Assembly (NCBI RefSeq): GCF_020532555.1
Contig: NZ_JAJBBR010000004.1
Location: 434,001-498,000 of the forward strand
DNA from: Microvirga lenta
Lineage (GTDB): Bacteria; Pseudomonadota; Alphaproteobacteria; Rhizobiales; Beijerinckiaceae
Length of the DNA: 64,000 nucleotides
Direction of reading: 5' to 3'
The notes below the pieces were generated by a model. The model had not been told where the DNA came from. It did no database searches and worked only from the letters and a program-made list of their open reading frames with translations. The stretch's first letter is position 1. Every line of letters begins with the position of its first letter. The position numbers were made by a program, and so were the translations under genes. Below are positions 18,177 to 26,186 of this stretch, piece after piece.

Positions 18177-19151
18177 CTACTGCGCCGGCGGCGGCGGGGG
18201 CACCACAGGATAGCCGGAGAGAGGGGCCGAGGGCACGTCCGGTTGGGCGGGCTCCGGCAGCACCGTATCCTTGTCGACGATGGCGCGTGCCGGCTCCACG
18301 CTCTCCTGGACAATGACGCGGCGTGCAGGGGCGAGGCTGCGGGGACGAGATCCCAGGAGACCTTCGGTTGCGCCTATGGCGAGCGGGTTGATGGGAGCAT
18401 TCATCTGCCCGAGATAGGCCGGCGGCGGAGGCGGGGCGCCGTAGGGGTTCCAGGCGCTCGACATGAAATAGGCCGGGATGGTGAAGGCGTACATGGTCCG
18501 CAGGAGCTGGGCCTCCGTCGCGTCTGCGTCGCAGAGGCGCAGGCGAAGCGAGATCGCCCCGTGCGTCATGAAAATGGCCGGCTCGCTCGGCTCGATCTGC
18601 TGCCAAGCATAGAGGCACAGGTCCCCCGTCGCCGAGCGTCCCGTGGCGAAGCCGAAGGGCCCGTACTTGTTCTGCGCGTAGAGAAGCGACGTCCGCATGT
18701 CGATTCCCGGAAAGCGCTCCTCCATCTCGGCCTGGATGATTTCCGGCGTCAGGGGGCGGATCCTGAGGGTGTCGTCGATCTCGGACAGCGTCTCGGGATC
18801 GTTGACCATGCTCACGTAAAAGGCATTCTGCCCCAGTGTCATGGAGGCGGTCGAAAGGGCGATCTCCTGCGAAACGCCGTTCTGGTATCTGCGCTGCAGA
18901 ACCGCGACGACCGCGGGGCCGCCTGGAGGCGGAACGATGATGGCCTGGGTAGCCGGCACCTCGCTCATCAGAGTCATGAAGCCGAGATCGGACCGTGTCG
19001 AACACCCGGCCGCTGCCAGAGCGAAGACAGTGAGAAAGGCTTTCGAGACCCTGCCGAGCCACGCCTTCGCCGCCGCACGGGAACGACCGGCACCTGCGAC
19101 GTCGCGGCGGGCGCCGAAGCCTTTCCGATCCTGGGGCAGTGACTGGGGCAT
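18177..19151 (-). CDS. bcsN: Cellulose biosynthesis lipoprotein BcsN
   Basis: First gene of the cellulose operon. The 324-residue product has a lipoprotein signal with lipobox AAAGC, then a conserved region beginning PATQAIIVPPPGG and RRYQNGVSQEIAL, matching my memory of the rhizobial BcsN family. The C-terminal 60 residues are Pro/Ala-rich. BcsN is found in alphaproteobacterial bcs operons and its mechanism is unknown. The start is uncertain: ATG at 19151 gives a long n-region before the lipobox, and a GTG at 19223 would add 24 residues. Neither has a strong ribosome binding site. A 171-base gap separates it from bcsA. Confidence 0.75.
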   Translation of the reverse strand: MPQSLPQDRKGFGARRDVAGAGRSRAAAKAWLGRVSKAFLTVFALAAAGCSTRSDLGFMTLMSEVPATQAIIVPPPGGPAVVAVLQRRYQNGVSQEIALSTASMTLGQNAFYVSMVNDPETLSEIDDTLRIRPLTPEIIQAEMEERFPGIDMRTSLLYAQNKYGPFGFATGRSATGDLCLYAWQQIEPSEPAIFMTHGAISLRLRLCDADATEAQLLRTMYAFTIPAYFMSSAWNPYGAPPPPPAYLGQMNAPINPLAIGATEGLLGSRPRSLAPARRVIVQESVEPARAIVDKDTVLPEPAQPDVPSAPLSGYPVVPPPPPAQ

Positions 19152-19379
19152 GAAAGCAACTGATCTGGCAGCCAAGGGAGCAGCCTGCGACGGCGTCGCG
19201 GGAGGGAGAGGCTCCTTCCGCACGGGCCAGCGCGGGGCTGTATGCTTAACCAGAGATGGCCAAACATAGTTAATGAAGCGTAACGATCGCCGACCTTGCC
19301 GGATTATTGTCCCGCAGGCGATCCGGCCATCCCTCGAGAAGCGTGCTTGACGGTGCTGTCAGGCCCTTGCAACGTAAGG

Positions 19380-20132
19380 CTATTTCATCGTGGCGACGAT
19401 CTCCGTCAGGGCGTCGACGACGATTCGGGTGATGGCGCGGCCTTTCTCGGCGGAGGCAAGGCTTGGGTCGCCGACGACGCCGCTGCCGCCGGAAATCTCG
19501 GCCATGGTCCGGAACAGGGAGCCCCTGCCGCTGCGCAGAAGGTCGTTGTTGGCCCAGCCATGGGTCATGACGTGGCTGGGGCCGGGAATGAGCTCTCTCC
19601 TGACGCTGCCCTCGTCGATGTGCAGCATCAGGGACGTCTCGAACTCGCAGGCATGGCCGACGCTGCCGAAGCCGCCCCCCTGCACCTCGGCAAGAGCCTC
19701 GGCGGCGATCCGCCACCAGGTCAGGAGGCCGATGCGGCAGTCCCGGTGGCGGGAGCCGAAGGATTCCACCACGACCTGGCCGATGGCCTGGTTGCCGCCA
19801 TGACTGTTGAACAGCAGAATGTTGCGAAAGCCGTGGGCCGCGACCGAGTTGAGGATGTCGGTCACATAGGCGAGCAGGGTCGCGTGCCGGACCGTGAGGG
19901 TGCCCGGAAAGTCCATGTGGTGCTCGGAGGCGCAGACCACGACCGGTGGAAGGATGAGCGCCCGATCAGGATCCCGGGCGTCGAACTCGCCGAGGAAATG
20001 AGCGCCGATGCGGGCATCCGTGTCGAGAGGCAGATGCGGGCCGTGCTGCTCGATGGCCGCGATGTTGAGGATGACGGGGATCGAACGGTCGAGGGCGCCG
20101 ATTTCGCGGCTCGTAAGCTTTTCCCATCTCAT
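19380..20132 (-). CDS. Creatininase-family amidohydrolase
   Basis: The 250-residue product has the creatininase fold signature with all expected metal ligands: Glu and His in IEQHGPHLP, Asp in LDTDARIG, His in FNSHGGN and Glu in ACEFETSL. The family includes creatininases, lactam hydrolases and F420/PQQ-related amidohydrolases, so the substrate cannot be named. The ATG at 20132 lies four bases after the stop of the NTF2-like gene, so the two are co-transcribed. A longer upstream frame is rejected as a shadow of that gene. A divergent SDR may act on the same pathway. Confidence 0.85.
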   Translation of the reverse strand: MRWEKLTSREIGALDRSIPVILNIAAIEQHGPHLPLDTDARIGAHFLGEFDARDPDRALILPPVVVCASEHHMDFPGTLTVRHATLLAYVTDILNSVAAHGFRNILLFNSHGGNQAIGQVVVESFGSRHRDCRIGLLTWWRIAAEALAEVQGGGFGSVGHACEFETSLMLHIDEGSVRRELIPGPSHVMTHGWANNDLLRSGRGSLFRTMAEISGGSGVVGDPSLASAEKGRAITRIVVDALTEIVATMK

Positions 20133-20136
20133 GGCT

Positions 20137-20643
20137 TCACCGCTCCGGCGTGGAGGGGGCAGGGCTGCCCATGGGGTTGGGCAGGTATCCGAGAAAGCCT
20201 GCGATGCGCCAGCGCCCGTCGATCCGGCGGCAGAAATACTGCGTCTGCCAACGCAGAGTGACGGTGTCGCCGTCATCGAGGCGGATCGTGCCGTCGAACT
20301 TCTTTCGTGCGAGGGCGAAGTCGCCCATGATCTCGATGTCGCGCAATGTGGTGAGGGCAAAGATGGATCGGCGCAGCTCGGCGTCCGCGATCCGTCCCTT
20401 CAGCTCCTGCGCTCCGGAAAGCCACGCCTCGCGATAGCGGGCGATATCCGCGTAGGTGACGCGCCAGCTGTCCGGATTGTCGGAGAAGCGCGCATCGATG
20501 CCGAAGAAGATGTCCGGCGCGAAATCCTTGAAGTGAGCGTCCCAGTCGCCTGCCACGTAGGCGTCGATGTCCCGGTGGACCAGCATCTCCCAGATGGCGT
20601 GGCGCGCCTCATCGGCCGGCGGAAACGGATTGGTATCTGGCAT
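20137..20643 (-). CDS. NTF2-like (SnoaL-type) small protein
   Basis: This 168-residue protein looks like the cone-shaped NTF2/SnoaL fold: an N-terminal helix (WEMLVHRDIDAYVAGDWDAH), a central strand set, and a C-terminal pair (TVTLRWQTQYFCRRIDGRWR) ending in a conserved aromatic/Gly turn. Such proteins are often hydratases, isomerases or binding partners in catabolic clusters. The ATG at 20643 is chosen because AGGA precedes it by a suitable distance. An earlier ATG at 20694 is possible. It is co-transcribed with the creatininase-family gene. No specific function is assigned. Confidence 0.7.
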   Translation of the reverse strand: MPDTNPFPPADEARHAIWEMLVHRDIDAYVAGDWDAHFKDFAPDIFFGIDARFSDNPDSWRVTYADIARYREAWLSGAQELKGRIADAELRRSIFALTTLRDIEIMGDFALARKKFDGTIRLDDGDTVTLRWQTQYFCRRIDGRWRIAGFLGYLPNPMGSPAPSTPER

Positions 20644-20794
20644 GGGGACGTCCTGGCTGGGTGGTTTGCTCACGTCACGAGACCGTATGGGCAAAAACGT
20701 CGCTTAACAACGCGCAGCCTGCCGGAGTACAGGTTCCATCCGGCGGGAATTCACATCGGGCTGCATTCAGCCGACACTTCCAAAAAAGAGAGGG

Positions 20795-21574
20795 ATGATG
20801 AGCCGAACGATCGTCGTCACGGGTGGAGCCGGAGATATCGGGCAGGCGCTTTGCCGACGGTTCCTGGCCGACGGAAACCGGGTCGCGATGCTGGACCGGG
20901 ACGAGGCCGCTCTCGACAAGGCCGTTGCGGCTCTCGGGTCGCCCGAGGCGCTGCTCGGCGTCAGGGCGGACGTGACCGATCTGGAATCGGTGCGGCAGGC
21001 GATGGCAGAGGTGGAGGCCCGTCACGGGGCGGTCGATGTGCTCGTCAACAATGCGGGCGGAGTCGTGAGCCCGACGCTCCGCACGACGGAAGAAGCCGAT
21101 TGGTTGGCCGATATCGAGCTCAATCTCAACGGAGCCTGGCGCTGCGTCCGAGCCGTGCAGGACAGCATGGTCGAACGCCGCAGCGGCGCTATCCTCAACA
21201 TCTCCTCCGTCAATGGCGCGGGGATCTACGGCTACCCGGCCTACAGTTCGGCCAAGGCCGGCCTGATGCAGCTCACGCGGTTTCTCGCCGTCGAGCTCGG
21301 GCCCTACGGGATACGGGCGAACGCCATCGCGCCCGGCAGCGTCAAGACTCAGGCCTGGAAGGAGCGGGTCGAGAAGAACCCGGAGATCTTCGAGCGCCTG
21401 AAACGATGGTATCCCTTGGGCGATATCTGCGTTCCCGAAGACGTCGCGGGCGTCGCGGCTTTCCTGATCGGACCCGATGCGCGGATGATCACAGGCGCGA
21501 TCCTGCCGGTCGACGGAGGCCTGTCGGTCGGCTCCACCACCATGGCGCGGGAGTTCTGCGGGGCCGAATTCTAA
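20795..21574 (+). CDS. Short-chain dehydrogenase/reductase (SDR family)
   Basis: The 259-residue classical SDR has the nucleotide-binding TGGAGDIG, the structural NNAGG, catalytic Ser in NISSVNG and the YSSAK catalytic pair (Tyr-x-x-x-Lys). The C-terminal VDGG motif is present. An Asp after beta2 (MLDRDE) suggests preference for NAD(H). The ATG follows GAGAGGGATG. It is divergent from the NTF2/creatininase pair with a 151-base shared upstream region, so co-regulation is plausible. Its stop codon overlaps that of the convergent NUDIX gene in the tetranucleotide CTAA. Substrate unknown. Confidence 0.88.
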   Translation: MMSRTIVVTGGAGDIGQALCRRFLADGNRVAMLDRDEAALDKAVAALGSPEALLGVRADVTDLESVRQAMAEVEARHGAVDVLVNNAGGVVSPTLRTTEEADWLADIELNLNGAWRCVRAVQDSMVERRSGAILNISSVNGAGIYGYPAYSSAKAGLMQLTRFLAVELGPYGIRANAIAPGSVKTQAWKERVEKNPEIFERLKRWYPLGDICVPEDVAGVAAFLIGPDARMITGAILPVDGGLSVGSTTMAREFCGAEF

Positions 21575-22077
21575 GGGACGGGCGGCACCCAGGTTGCCGG
21601 CGCGAAACAGGGTTCGCCGCGCCTCTCGAAGGCATGGCGGACCAGCTCCTCTGTCCAGACCGCCATGGGTAGCGTCCCGGCCTCGGATTGCGTCACGAAC
21701 CGAAGGGCGACGGCCTCTTCGCCATCCGCCTTCGCTCTGCCTCCGGTCACACGGGCCTCGAAGACGATCGTCGTGTAGGAGACGACATCCCCGTTGTCGT
21801 AGGTGATGCGATATTTCGGGCCGCCGAAAACACCCGCAAGACGCACCGGCTCGATGTGAAGGCCGGTCTCCTCCCAGCATTCCCGGACGGCGGCATCCGC
21901 CGGCGATTCGTCGGGATCGATCGCGCCGCCGATGGTCATCCAAAGGCCCGTGCCGCGCTCCTGAGCGAGGAGCAGGCGACCCTCATCGTCGAAGACGAGA
22001 ACCGTGACGGCGGGCATCATCACGAGATCGGTTCCGATCCTTTCCCTCAAAGACCGAATGTAGTCGGAGATGGGCAT
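21571..22077 (-). CDS. NUDIX hydrolase
   Basis: The 168-residue enzyme has a complete Nudix box running GGAIDPDESPADAAVRECWEET (key positions G, E, RE, EE), which binds Mg and hydrolyses a nucleoside diphosphate linked to another group. The flanking fold (VTVLVFDDEGRLLLAQE) is typical. It is the last gene of a minus-strand run: binding protein, PP2C-like phosphatase, RpiR regulator, NUDIX, with gaps of about 22-26 bases. Its place next to a phosphatase and a phosphosugar-type regulator suggests work on a phosphorylated or nucleotide-linked compound (inference). Confidence 0.88.
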   Translation of the reverse strand: MPISDYIRSLRERIGTDLVMMPAVTVLVFDDEGRLLLAQERGTGLWMTIGGAIDPDESPADAAVRECWEETGLHIEPVRLAGVFGGPKYRITYDNGDVVSYTTIVFEARVTGGRAKADGEEAVALRFVTQSEAGTLPMAVWTEELVRHAFERRGEPCFAPATWVPPVP

Positions 22078-22099
22078 AGGTCCTCGGTGTTCCGCGGTT

Positions 22100-22984
22100 T
22101 CAGTCCCCGATGGGCTGCGCTTCGGTATGGCCGTGCAGGGAGAGCAGCGTCGTTCTGATCCGATGCAGCTTCCGGGCGGAGACCGGCTGCTTCAATGCGC
22201 CCACGAGGGCCGACAGGCAGTCGATGATGAGAAGCTGGCCGTAGCGGGTCCGGTTCGGAAAGTTGAAGTGAACCTCGTCGCCGGGGATCTCCAGCGGCAG
22301 CAGGATGCCCGCCCTGATGGCGAGGGGGCTGTGCGGCACGGTGACGGCGATCACCACGGCTCCGCGGCCGGATGCGATTTCGGCCGCATCGACCAGCGAA
22401 TGCGGCTTGCCCGTGACCGAGAAGAGCAGAAACACGTCGCCCTTGTCGGCGATGGCGGCGAGCATGGTCTGCTTGTAGGCATCGGCCGAGGCGGTGACCG
22501 ACAGCCCGAACCGGAACAGGCGGTTTTCCATTTCCTGGGCCATGAGGGCGGAACTGCCGCCGACCCCGAGACAGACAACCTTTCCGGCCCGCGCGATGGC
22601 GGATGCGGCGGCGGCCAGCGCCTCGTCGTCGAGACCCGCGAAAGCGGTCGCGAGCGCGTCGACGCCGGACTGGTAGACGCGCTGCGCCGTGGTTTCCACG
22701 TCGCCTGACTGCGCTTTCCGCTCCGCCTCGATATACATGCGCCCAACGGCGAAGTCCTGGGCGAGACGGAGCTTGAAGTCGCTGAAGCCGCCGCATCCCA
22801 CGCGCCGTGCGAAGCGCATGACGGTCGGTTCGCTGACCTGGGCCTGGGCAGCGAAGGCCTTGATGCTGATCCGGGTCGTGGCCTCGATGTCCTGAAGAAC
22901 GAGATCCGCCACCCGACGCTCCGCCTTCCTGAGGTTGGGGACGATCTGCTCGATGCTCTCGATGAGATTGGCGGGACGGTTCAT
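22100..22984 (-). CDS. MurR/RpiR-family transcriptional regulator (HTH + SIS)
   Basis: The 294-residue protein has the N-terminal HTH_6 domain (about 1-78; FAAQAQVSEPTVMRFARRVG is the recognition region) and a SIS domain (about 120-260; LGVGGSSALMAQEMENRLFR, FSVTGKPHSL). SIS domains of this family sense phosphosugars. The ATG at 22984 follows a good AAGGAGGT ribosome site. It sits third in the operon of the AfuA-type binding protein, so it is a likely local regulator. The perfect palindrome at 25070-25083 is the best candidate operator. Confidence 0.9.
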   Translation of the reverse strand: MNRPANLIESIEQIVPNLRKAERRVADLVLQDIEATTRISIKAFAAQAQVSEPTVMRFARRVGCGGFSDFKLRLAQDFAVGRMYIEAERKAQSGDVETTAQRVYQSGVDALATAFAGLDDEALAAAASAIARAGKVVCLGVGGSSALMAQEMENRLFRFGLSVTASADAYKQTMLAAIADKGDVFLLFSVTGKPHSLVDAAEIASGRGAVVIAVTVPHSPLAIRAGILLPLEIPGDEVHFNFPNRTRYGQLLIIDCLSALVGALKQPVSARKLHRIRTTLLSLHGHTEAQPIGD

Positions 22985-23010
22985 TCCGACCTCCTTGCCA
23001 TGCGGTGGCG

Positions 23011-24003
23011 CTAGAAGCGGACCCCGATGTAGGTTCTGTCGTCGGCCCATGTGGACCCTATCGATCCCTTGGGCGAGGCATACAACACGACCTTCGCGGG
23101 GTCCTCCCGCTCGGCCTCTGCGAAAGCCCTCTCCCAGGCTGCGACGCCGAACCCGTCCCCGGGCTTGAAATAGCCGTCCGAGAAGATCTCGATCGTCTCG
23201 ACCTCCGCGCGGGGCAGGCTTTCGATTTGGATCATGGGCTCGGGGACCATGAAGCCGTCGAGGCAGGGATAGCCCAGCAGCATGGAGGCATTGTTCTGAT
23301 ACCCGCCCTGGGCGTTGACGATGCCGCCCTGGACCAGGTTCTCGATGTCGGGCCGAGGGACGTGGGGCAGCGCCTTCACATTGGCCTCGATGGCGCGCCG
23401 TTCGATGAGCGCCATGTCTCCGGCGTTCAATGTGTCCGCCACCGCATCGAGGGGTTGACGGGTGCCGTGCCATGTCACCCTGCGGGACATCTGCTCGCGC
23501 TTTTCCGGATCGGACGTCCTCTCGCCGATCACCGGCCATGCCTGCTGGCGCAGGATGGAGGTGATCAGGTCGAGATCCTTCTCCATGCGAAAGGTGTGCA
23601 CGCCGTTGATGCGCACGCCGCTGTCCCCGACCAGGACGACCTCCAGTGTCTCGTCCTGAACGAGAACCAGGGCAAGGGCTGCCGAGATGCGCACGTTCCA
23701 GTCGGACTGCGCCTTCTCCAGGATGTTGTGGGCCTTGTATGCGCTCTCGATCCGGGCCGTGAGCGCCCGGACGATCTCATGCCCGTTCTTCGGGCCGGCG
23801 GGCGCGCTCAGCATGTGCTCGAGCGCGCCCTTCACGACCACCGCCGCATATTGGCCGGCGAGCATTCCATCGTAGCGGGTTCCCAGCCGGTCCGTGACGC
23901 CGTCGATGACGGCATAGGCGCGGCCCGGCAGGATCACGAGGCGGTCCTCGTTCATGTGAGGCGCGGACGGATCCTTCGCCTCGGAGAATGCCTCGATCAG
24001 CAT
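23011..24003 (-). CDS. PP2C-like protein phosphatase domain protein
   Basis: The 330-residue protein has the motif order of a PP2C/SpoIIE-type metal phosphatase: an early Asp in PHMNEDRLV, the metal Asp in YAVIDGVTD, VGDSGVRI, FSDGYF and a late DDRTYIG. All are spaced as in that fold, but the sequence is divergent and there is no membrane, FHA or kinase-linked domain. The gene lies 25 bases after the binding-protein stop and before the RpiR gene. A phosphatase inside an ABC-uptake operon is unusual. It may dephosphorylate the imported compound or a regulatory protein. The family call rests on motifs by eye. Confidence 0.7.
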   Translation of the reverse strand: MLIEAFSEAKDPSAPHMNEDRLVILPGRAYAVIDGVTDRLGTRYDGMLAGQYAAVVVKGALEHMLSAPAGPKNGHEIVRALTARIESAYKAHNILEKAQSDWNVRISAALALVLVQDETLEVVLVGDSGVRINGVHTFRMEKDLDLITSILRQQAWPVIGERTSDPEKREQMSRRVTWHGTRQPLDAVADTLNAGDMALIERRAIEANVKALPHVPRPDIENLVQGGIVNAQGGYQNNASMLLGYPCLDGFMVPEPMIQIESLPRAEVETIEIFSDGYFKPGDGFGVAAWERAFAEAEREDPAKVVLYASPKGSIGSTWADDRTYIGVRF

Positions 24004-24028
24004 GATGGCTTCGTTTCCGGCAGTCGGA

Positions 24029-25000
24029 TCAGCGGTTCTGGAGGGCAGCCTTCCACTTGGCGATCCACTCGTCCCGCTTCTGAGCCACTTCCTTGATGTC
24101 GTAGTCGACGAGCTTGACCTCGCTGATCGGCTTCAGGCCCGATCCGGTGACGTCCTTGCGGACGGAGCGGCGGCCGATTTCGTTGACGAGCTGCTCCTGG
24201 ACGGGCTTGGACAGCAGCCAATCGATGAAGACCTTGCCGTTCTCGGCATGGGGCGCACCCTTCACGAGCGCGACGCCGTCCGCCACCGTGGAGGACCCGT
24301 CCTCCGGATAGACGATGTCGATATTGCCGCCGCCCTTCACGTAGTCGAGGGCATTGTCCTCGAGCGTCAGGCCCACGAGCGCCTCACCGTCGTTGACGTA
24401 GCGCGGAACCGCACCCGACGAGTCGGAGAGGGTCATGTTGCCGAGGATCTTGTTGTAGACGTCCCAGCCCTTTTCGCCGTGACCGATGAGAACCGTGGCG
24501 AGCTGCTGGAAGGACGAGCCCGAGCTGTCGGCGCGGGCCGAGGAGATCTTGCCCTTCCACTTGGGGTCGCCCAGCTCCGCCCAAGTCTTGGGATACTCGG
24601 ATGGCTTCAGCTCCTTGTTGTTGACCGCCATCACCAGAAGAATGCCGGTATAGGGGATCCATTCCGGGCTGACCTTGTAGTTCGGCAGCAGCGCGGCATC
24701 GTCCTTCGGCTTGTAGGTCGCCAGAAGGTCCTTGTTGTCCTCGAGCTGTTCGCCGCCGATGCTCCAGATCACGTCGGCCTTGGGCGAGGAAGACTCCGCC
24801 TTCACCCGCTTGATGATGTCGCCGGAACCGGCCTTCACCACATCGACCTTGATGCCGGTTTCCTTCTCGAACTTCGGAACCAGCGCATCGACGATCGACG
24901 CCTTGTGGGCCGTGTAGACGACGACCGACTTGTCCTGCGCCATTGCGGCGACGCTCAACGACGCGAGCAGCACGCCCGCGGTCAAACCGACTTTCAACAT
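24029..25000 (-). CDS. ABC transporter substrate-binding protein, iron/phosphonate/sugar-phosphate type (AfuA/FbpA-like)
   Basis: The 323-residue protein has a Sec signal peptide (about 1-21, AMAQ) and the family 1 binding fold, starting VVVYTAHKASIVDALVPKFE and continuing ETGIKVDVVKAGSGD. This subgroup is usually labelled Fe(III) or 2-aminoethylphosphonate binding. The relative AfuA binds hexose phosphates. The Tyr pair used for iron in FbpA is not evident to me. The ATG has GGAGGA upstream. It is transcribed divergently from its ATPase and permease genes, sharing an 88-109 base control region. The RpiR, phosphatase and NUDIX neighbours favour a phosphorylated ligand over iron. Confidence 0.85.
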   Translation of the reverse strand: MLKVGLTAGVLLASLSVAAMAQDKSVVVYTAHKASIVDALVPKFEKETGIKVDVVKAGSGDIIKRVKAESSSPKADVIWSIGGEQLEDNKDLLATYKPKDDAALLPNYKVSPEWIPYTGILLVMAVNNKELKPSEYPKTWAELGDPKWKGKISSARADSSGSSFQQLATVLIGHGEKGWDVYNKILGNMTLSDSSGAVPRYVNDGEALVGLTLEDNALDYVKGGGNIDIVYPEDGSSTVADGVALVKGAPHAENGKVFIDWLLSKPVQEQLVNEIGRRSVRKDVTGSGLKPISEVKLVDYDIKEVAQKRDEWIAKWKAALQNR

Positions 25001-25069
25001 TCCATCCTCCCCGGATTAGGTAGCAAAGCTACGGCATGTTGATGAACCCTATAGGTTTTGTAAAGTCGG

Positions 25070-25083
25070 CGCCTTATAAGGCG
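25070..25083. promoter_or_regulatory. Perfect 14-bp palindrome, candidate operator between binding-protein and ATPase genes
   Basis: The sequence CGCCTTATAAGGCG is its own reverse complement. It lies in the divergent control region, 26 bases before the likely GTG start of the ATPase gene and about 70 before the binding-protein ATG. It is a good candidate site for the locally encoded RpiR regulator, though binding is inferred. Confidence 0.5.
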
Positions 25084-25109
25084 TAGTTATGCGACAAAAG
25101 GAGTGGGGC

Positions 25110-26186
25110 GTGGCGGGTTTGAAGATCCAGGGGCTGGCGAAGAGCTACAGGGAGGTGCGGGTCCTCGAGAATATCAACCTCGATATCGCATCGGGAGAGT
25201 TCTTCACGCTTCTCGGTCCCAGCGGTTGCGGAAAGACCACCCTGCTTCGGACGATCGCCGGCTTCCAGAGCCAGGACCGGGGCGAGATCATCGTCAACGG
25301 CGAGCGCATCGACCACAAGCCGGCCCACAAGCGGGACATCGGCATGGTGTTTCAGGACTACGCGATCTTTCCCCACCTCACCGTCGCCGAAAACGTCGCC
25401 TTCGGCCTGAAAGCCCGCTCGCTGCCGAAATCCGAGATCAGGACCCGCGTCGACGAGAGCCTCGCCATGGTGCGGCTCGAAGGCTATCAGAACCGCCTGC
25501 CGGCCGAGATGTCCGGCGGTCAGCAGCAGCGCATCGGCCTGGCCCGCGCCATGGCCATCCGCCCGACCCTCCTTCTCATGGACGAGCCGCTCTCCAACCT
25601 GGACGCGAAGCTGCGCATCGAGCTGCGCGAGGACATCCGCGACATTCAAAGGCGGCTCGGCATCACCACGATCTACGTCACGCACGATCAGGAGGAGGCG
25701 CTTGCCGTGTCCGACCGGATCTGCGTGATGAACAAGGGGAATGTGGAGCAGATCGGCACCCCGTTCGAAATCTATCGCAAGCCCTTGCGCCGTTTCGCGG
25801 CGGCCTTCGTGGGCACCATGAACTTCGTGCCGGGACGGATCGAGGGAGGGCGGCTGAGCATCGGCAGCCAGTCCATCCCGTCCCCTGCCGGAGGAATCGA
25901 CGGTCCCATCGAGGTCGCCATTCGGCCGGAGAACGTCCTGCTTGCGGGAGATCCTCACCGGGGCGAGGCGATCACCCTCAAGGGCGAGGTGCGCAAGGTG
26001 ACCTTTCTGGGGCGCGAGGCCCACTACACCCTCAGCACCGAAGCCGGGGAGATCGTCGCGCAGGTCGCGGATCCCGAGCGCGACTTCATCGAGATGGAAG
26101 GCCGGCCCATCGAGGTGAAGCTGCCCCTCGGCAGGGTTGCCCTCTTCAAGTCCAACGGGGACGTGGTCGAGGCGGGGCAGGGATGA
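25110..26186 (+). CDS. ABC transporter ATP-binding protein (PotA/FbpC/AfuC type)
   Basis: This 358-residue ATPase powers the importer. Walker A is GPSGCGKTT, the signature is MSGGQQQRIGLARA, Walker B is LLLMDEPLSNLD, and the H-loop follows in YVTHDQEEAL. A C-terminal TOBE-like domain (about 245-350) is present. The GTG at 25110 is preferred because AAGGAG lies six bases upstream. An ATG at 25089 would add seven residues but overlaps the region just after the palindrome and has no ribosome site. The stop overlaps the permease start as ATGATGA. Confidence 0.93.
   Translation: MAGLKIQGLAKSYREVRVLENINLDIASGEFFTLLGPSGCGKTTLLRTIAGFQSQDRGEIIVNGERIDHKPAHKRDIGMVFQDYAIFPHLTVAENVAFGLKARSLPKSEIRTRVDESLAMVRLEGYQNRLPAEMSGGQQQRIGLARAMAIRPTLLLMDEPLSNLDAKLRIELREDIRDIQRRLGITTIYVTHDQEEALAVSDRICVMNKGNVEQIGTPFEIYRKPLRRFAAAFVGTMNFVPGRIEGGRLSIGSQSIPSPAGGIDGPIEVAIRPENVLLAGDPHRGEAITLKGEVRKVTFLGREAHYTLSTEAGEIVAQVADPERDFIEMEGRPIEVKLPLGRVALFKSNGDVVEAGQG

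Noticed and set aside
19224-19379. Possible CtrA-like TTAAC sites upstream of bcsN
   Set aside because: Only isolated half-sites (TTAAC, GGTTAA) are present without the TTAA-N7-TTAA spacing, so no regulator is claimed.
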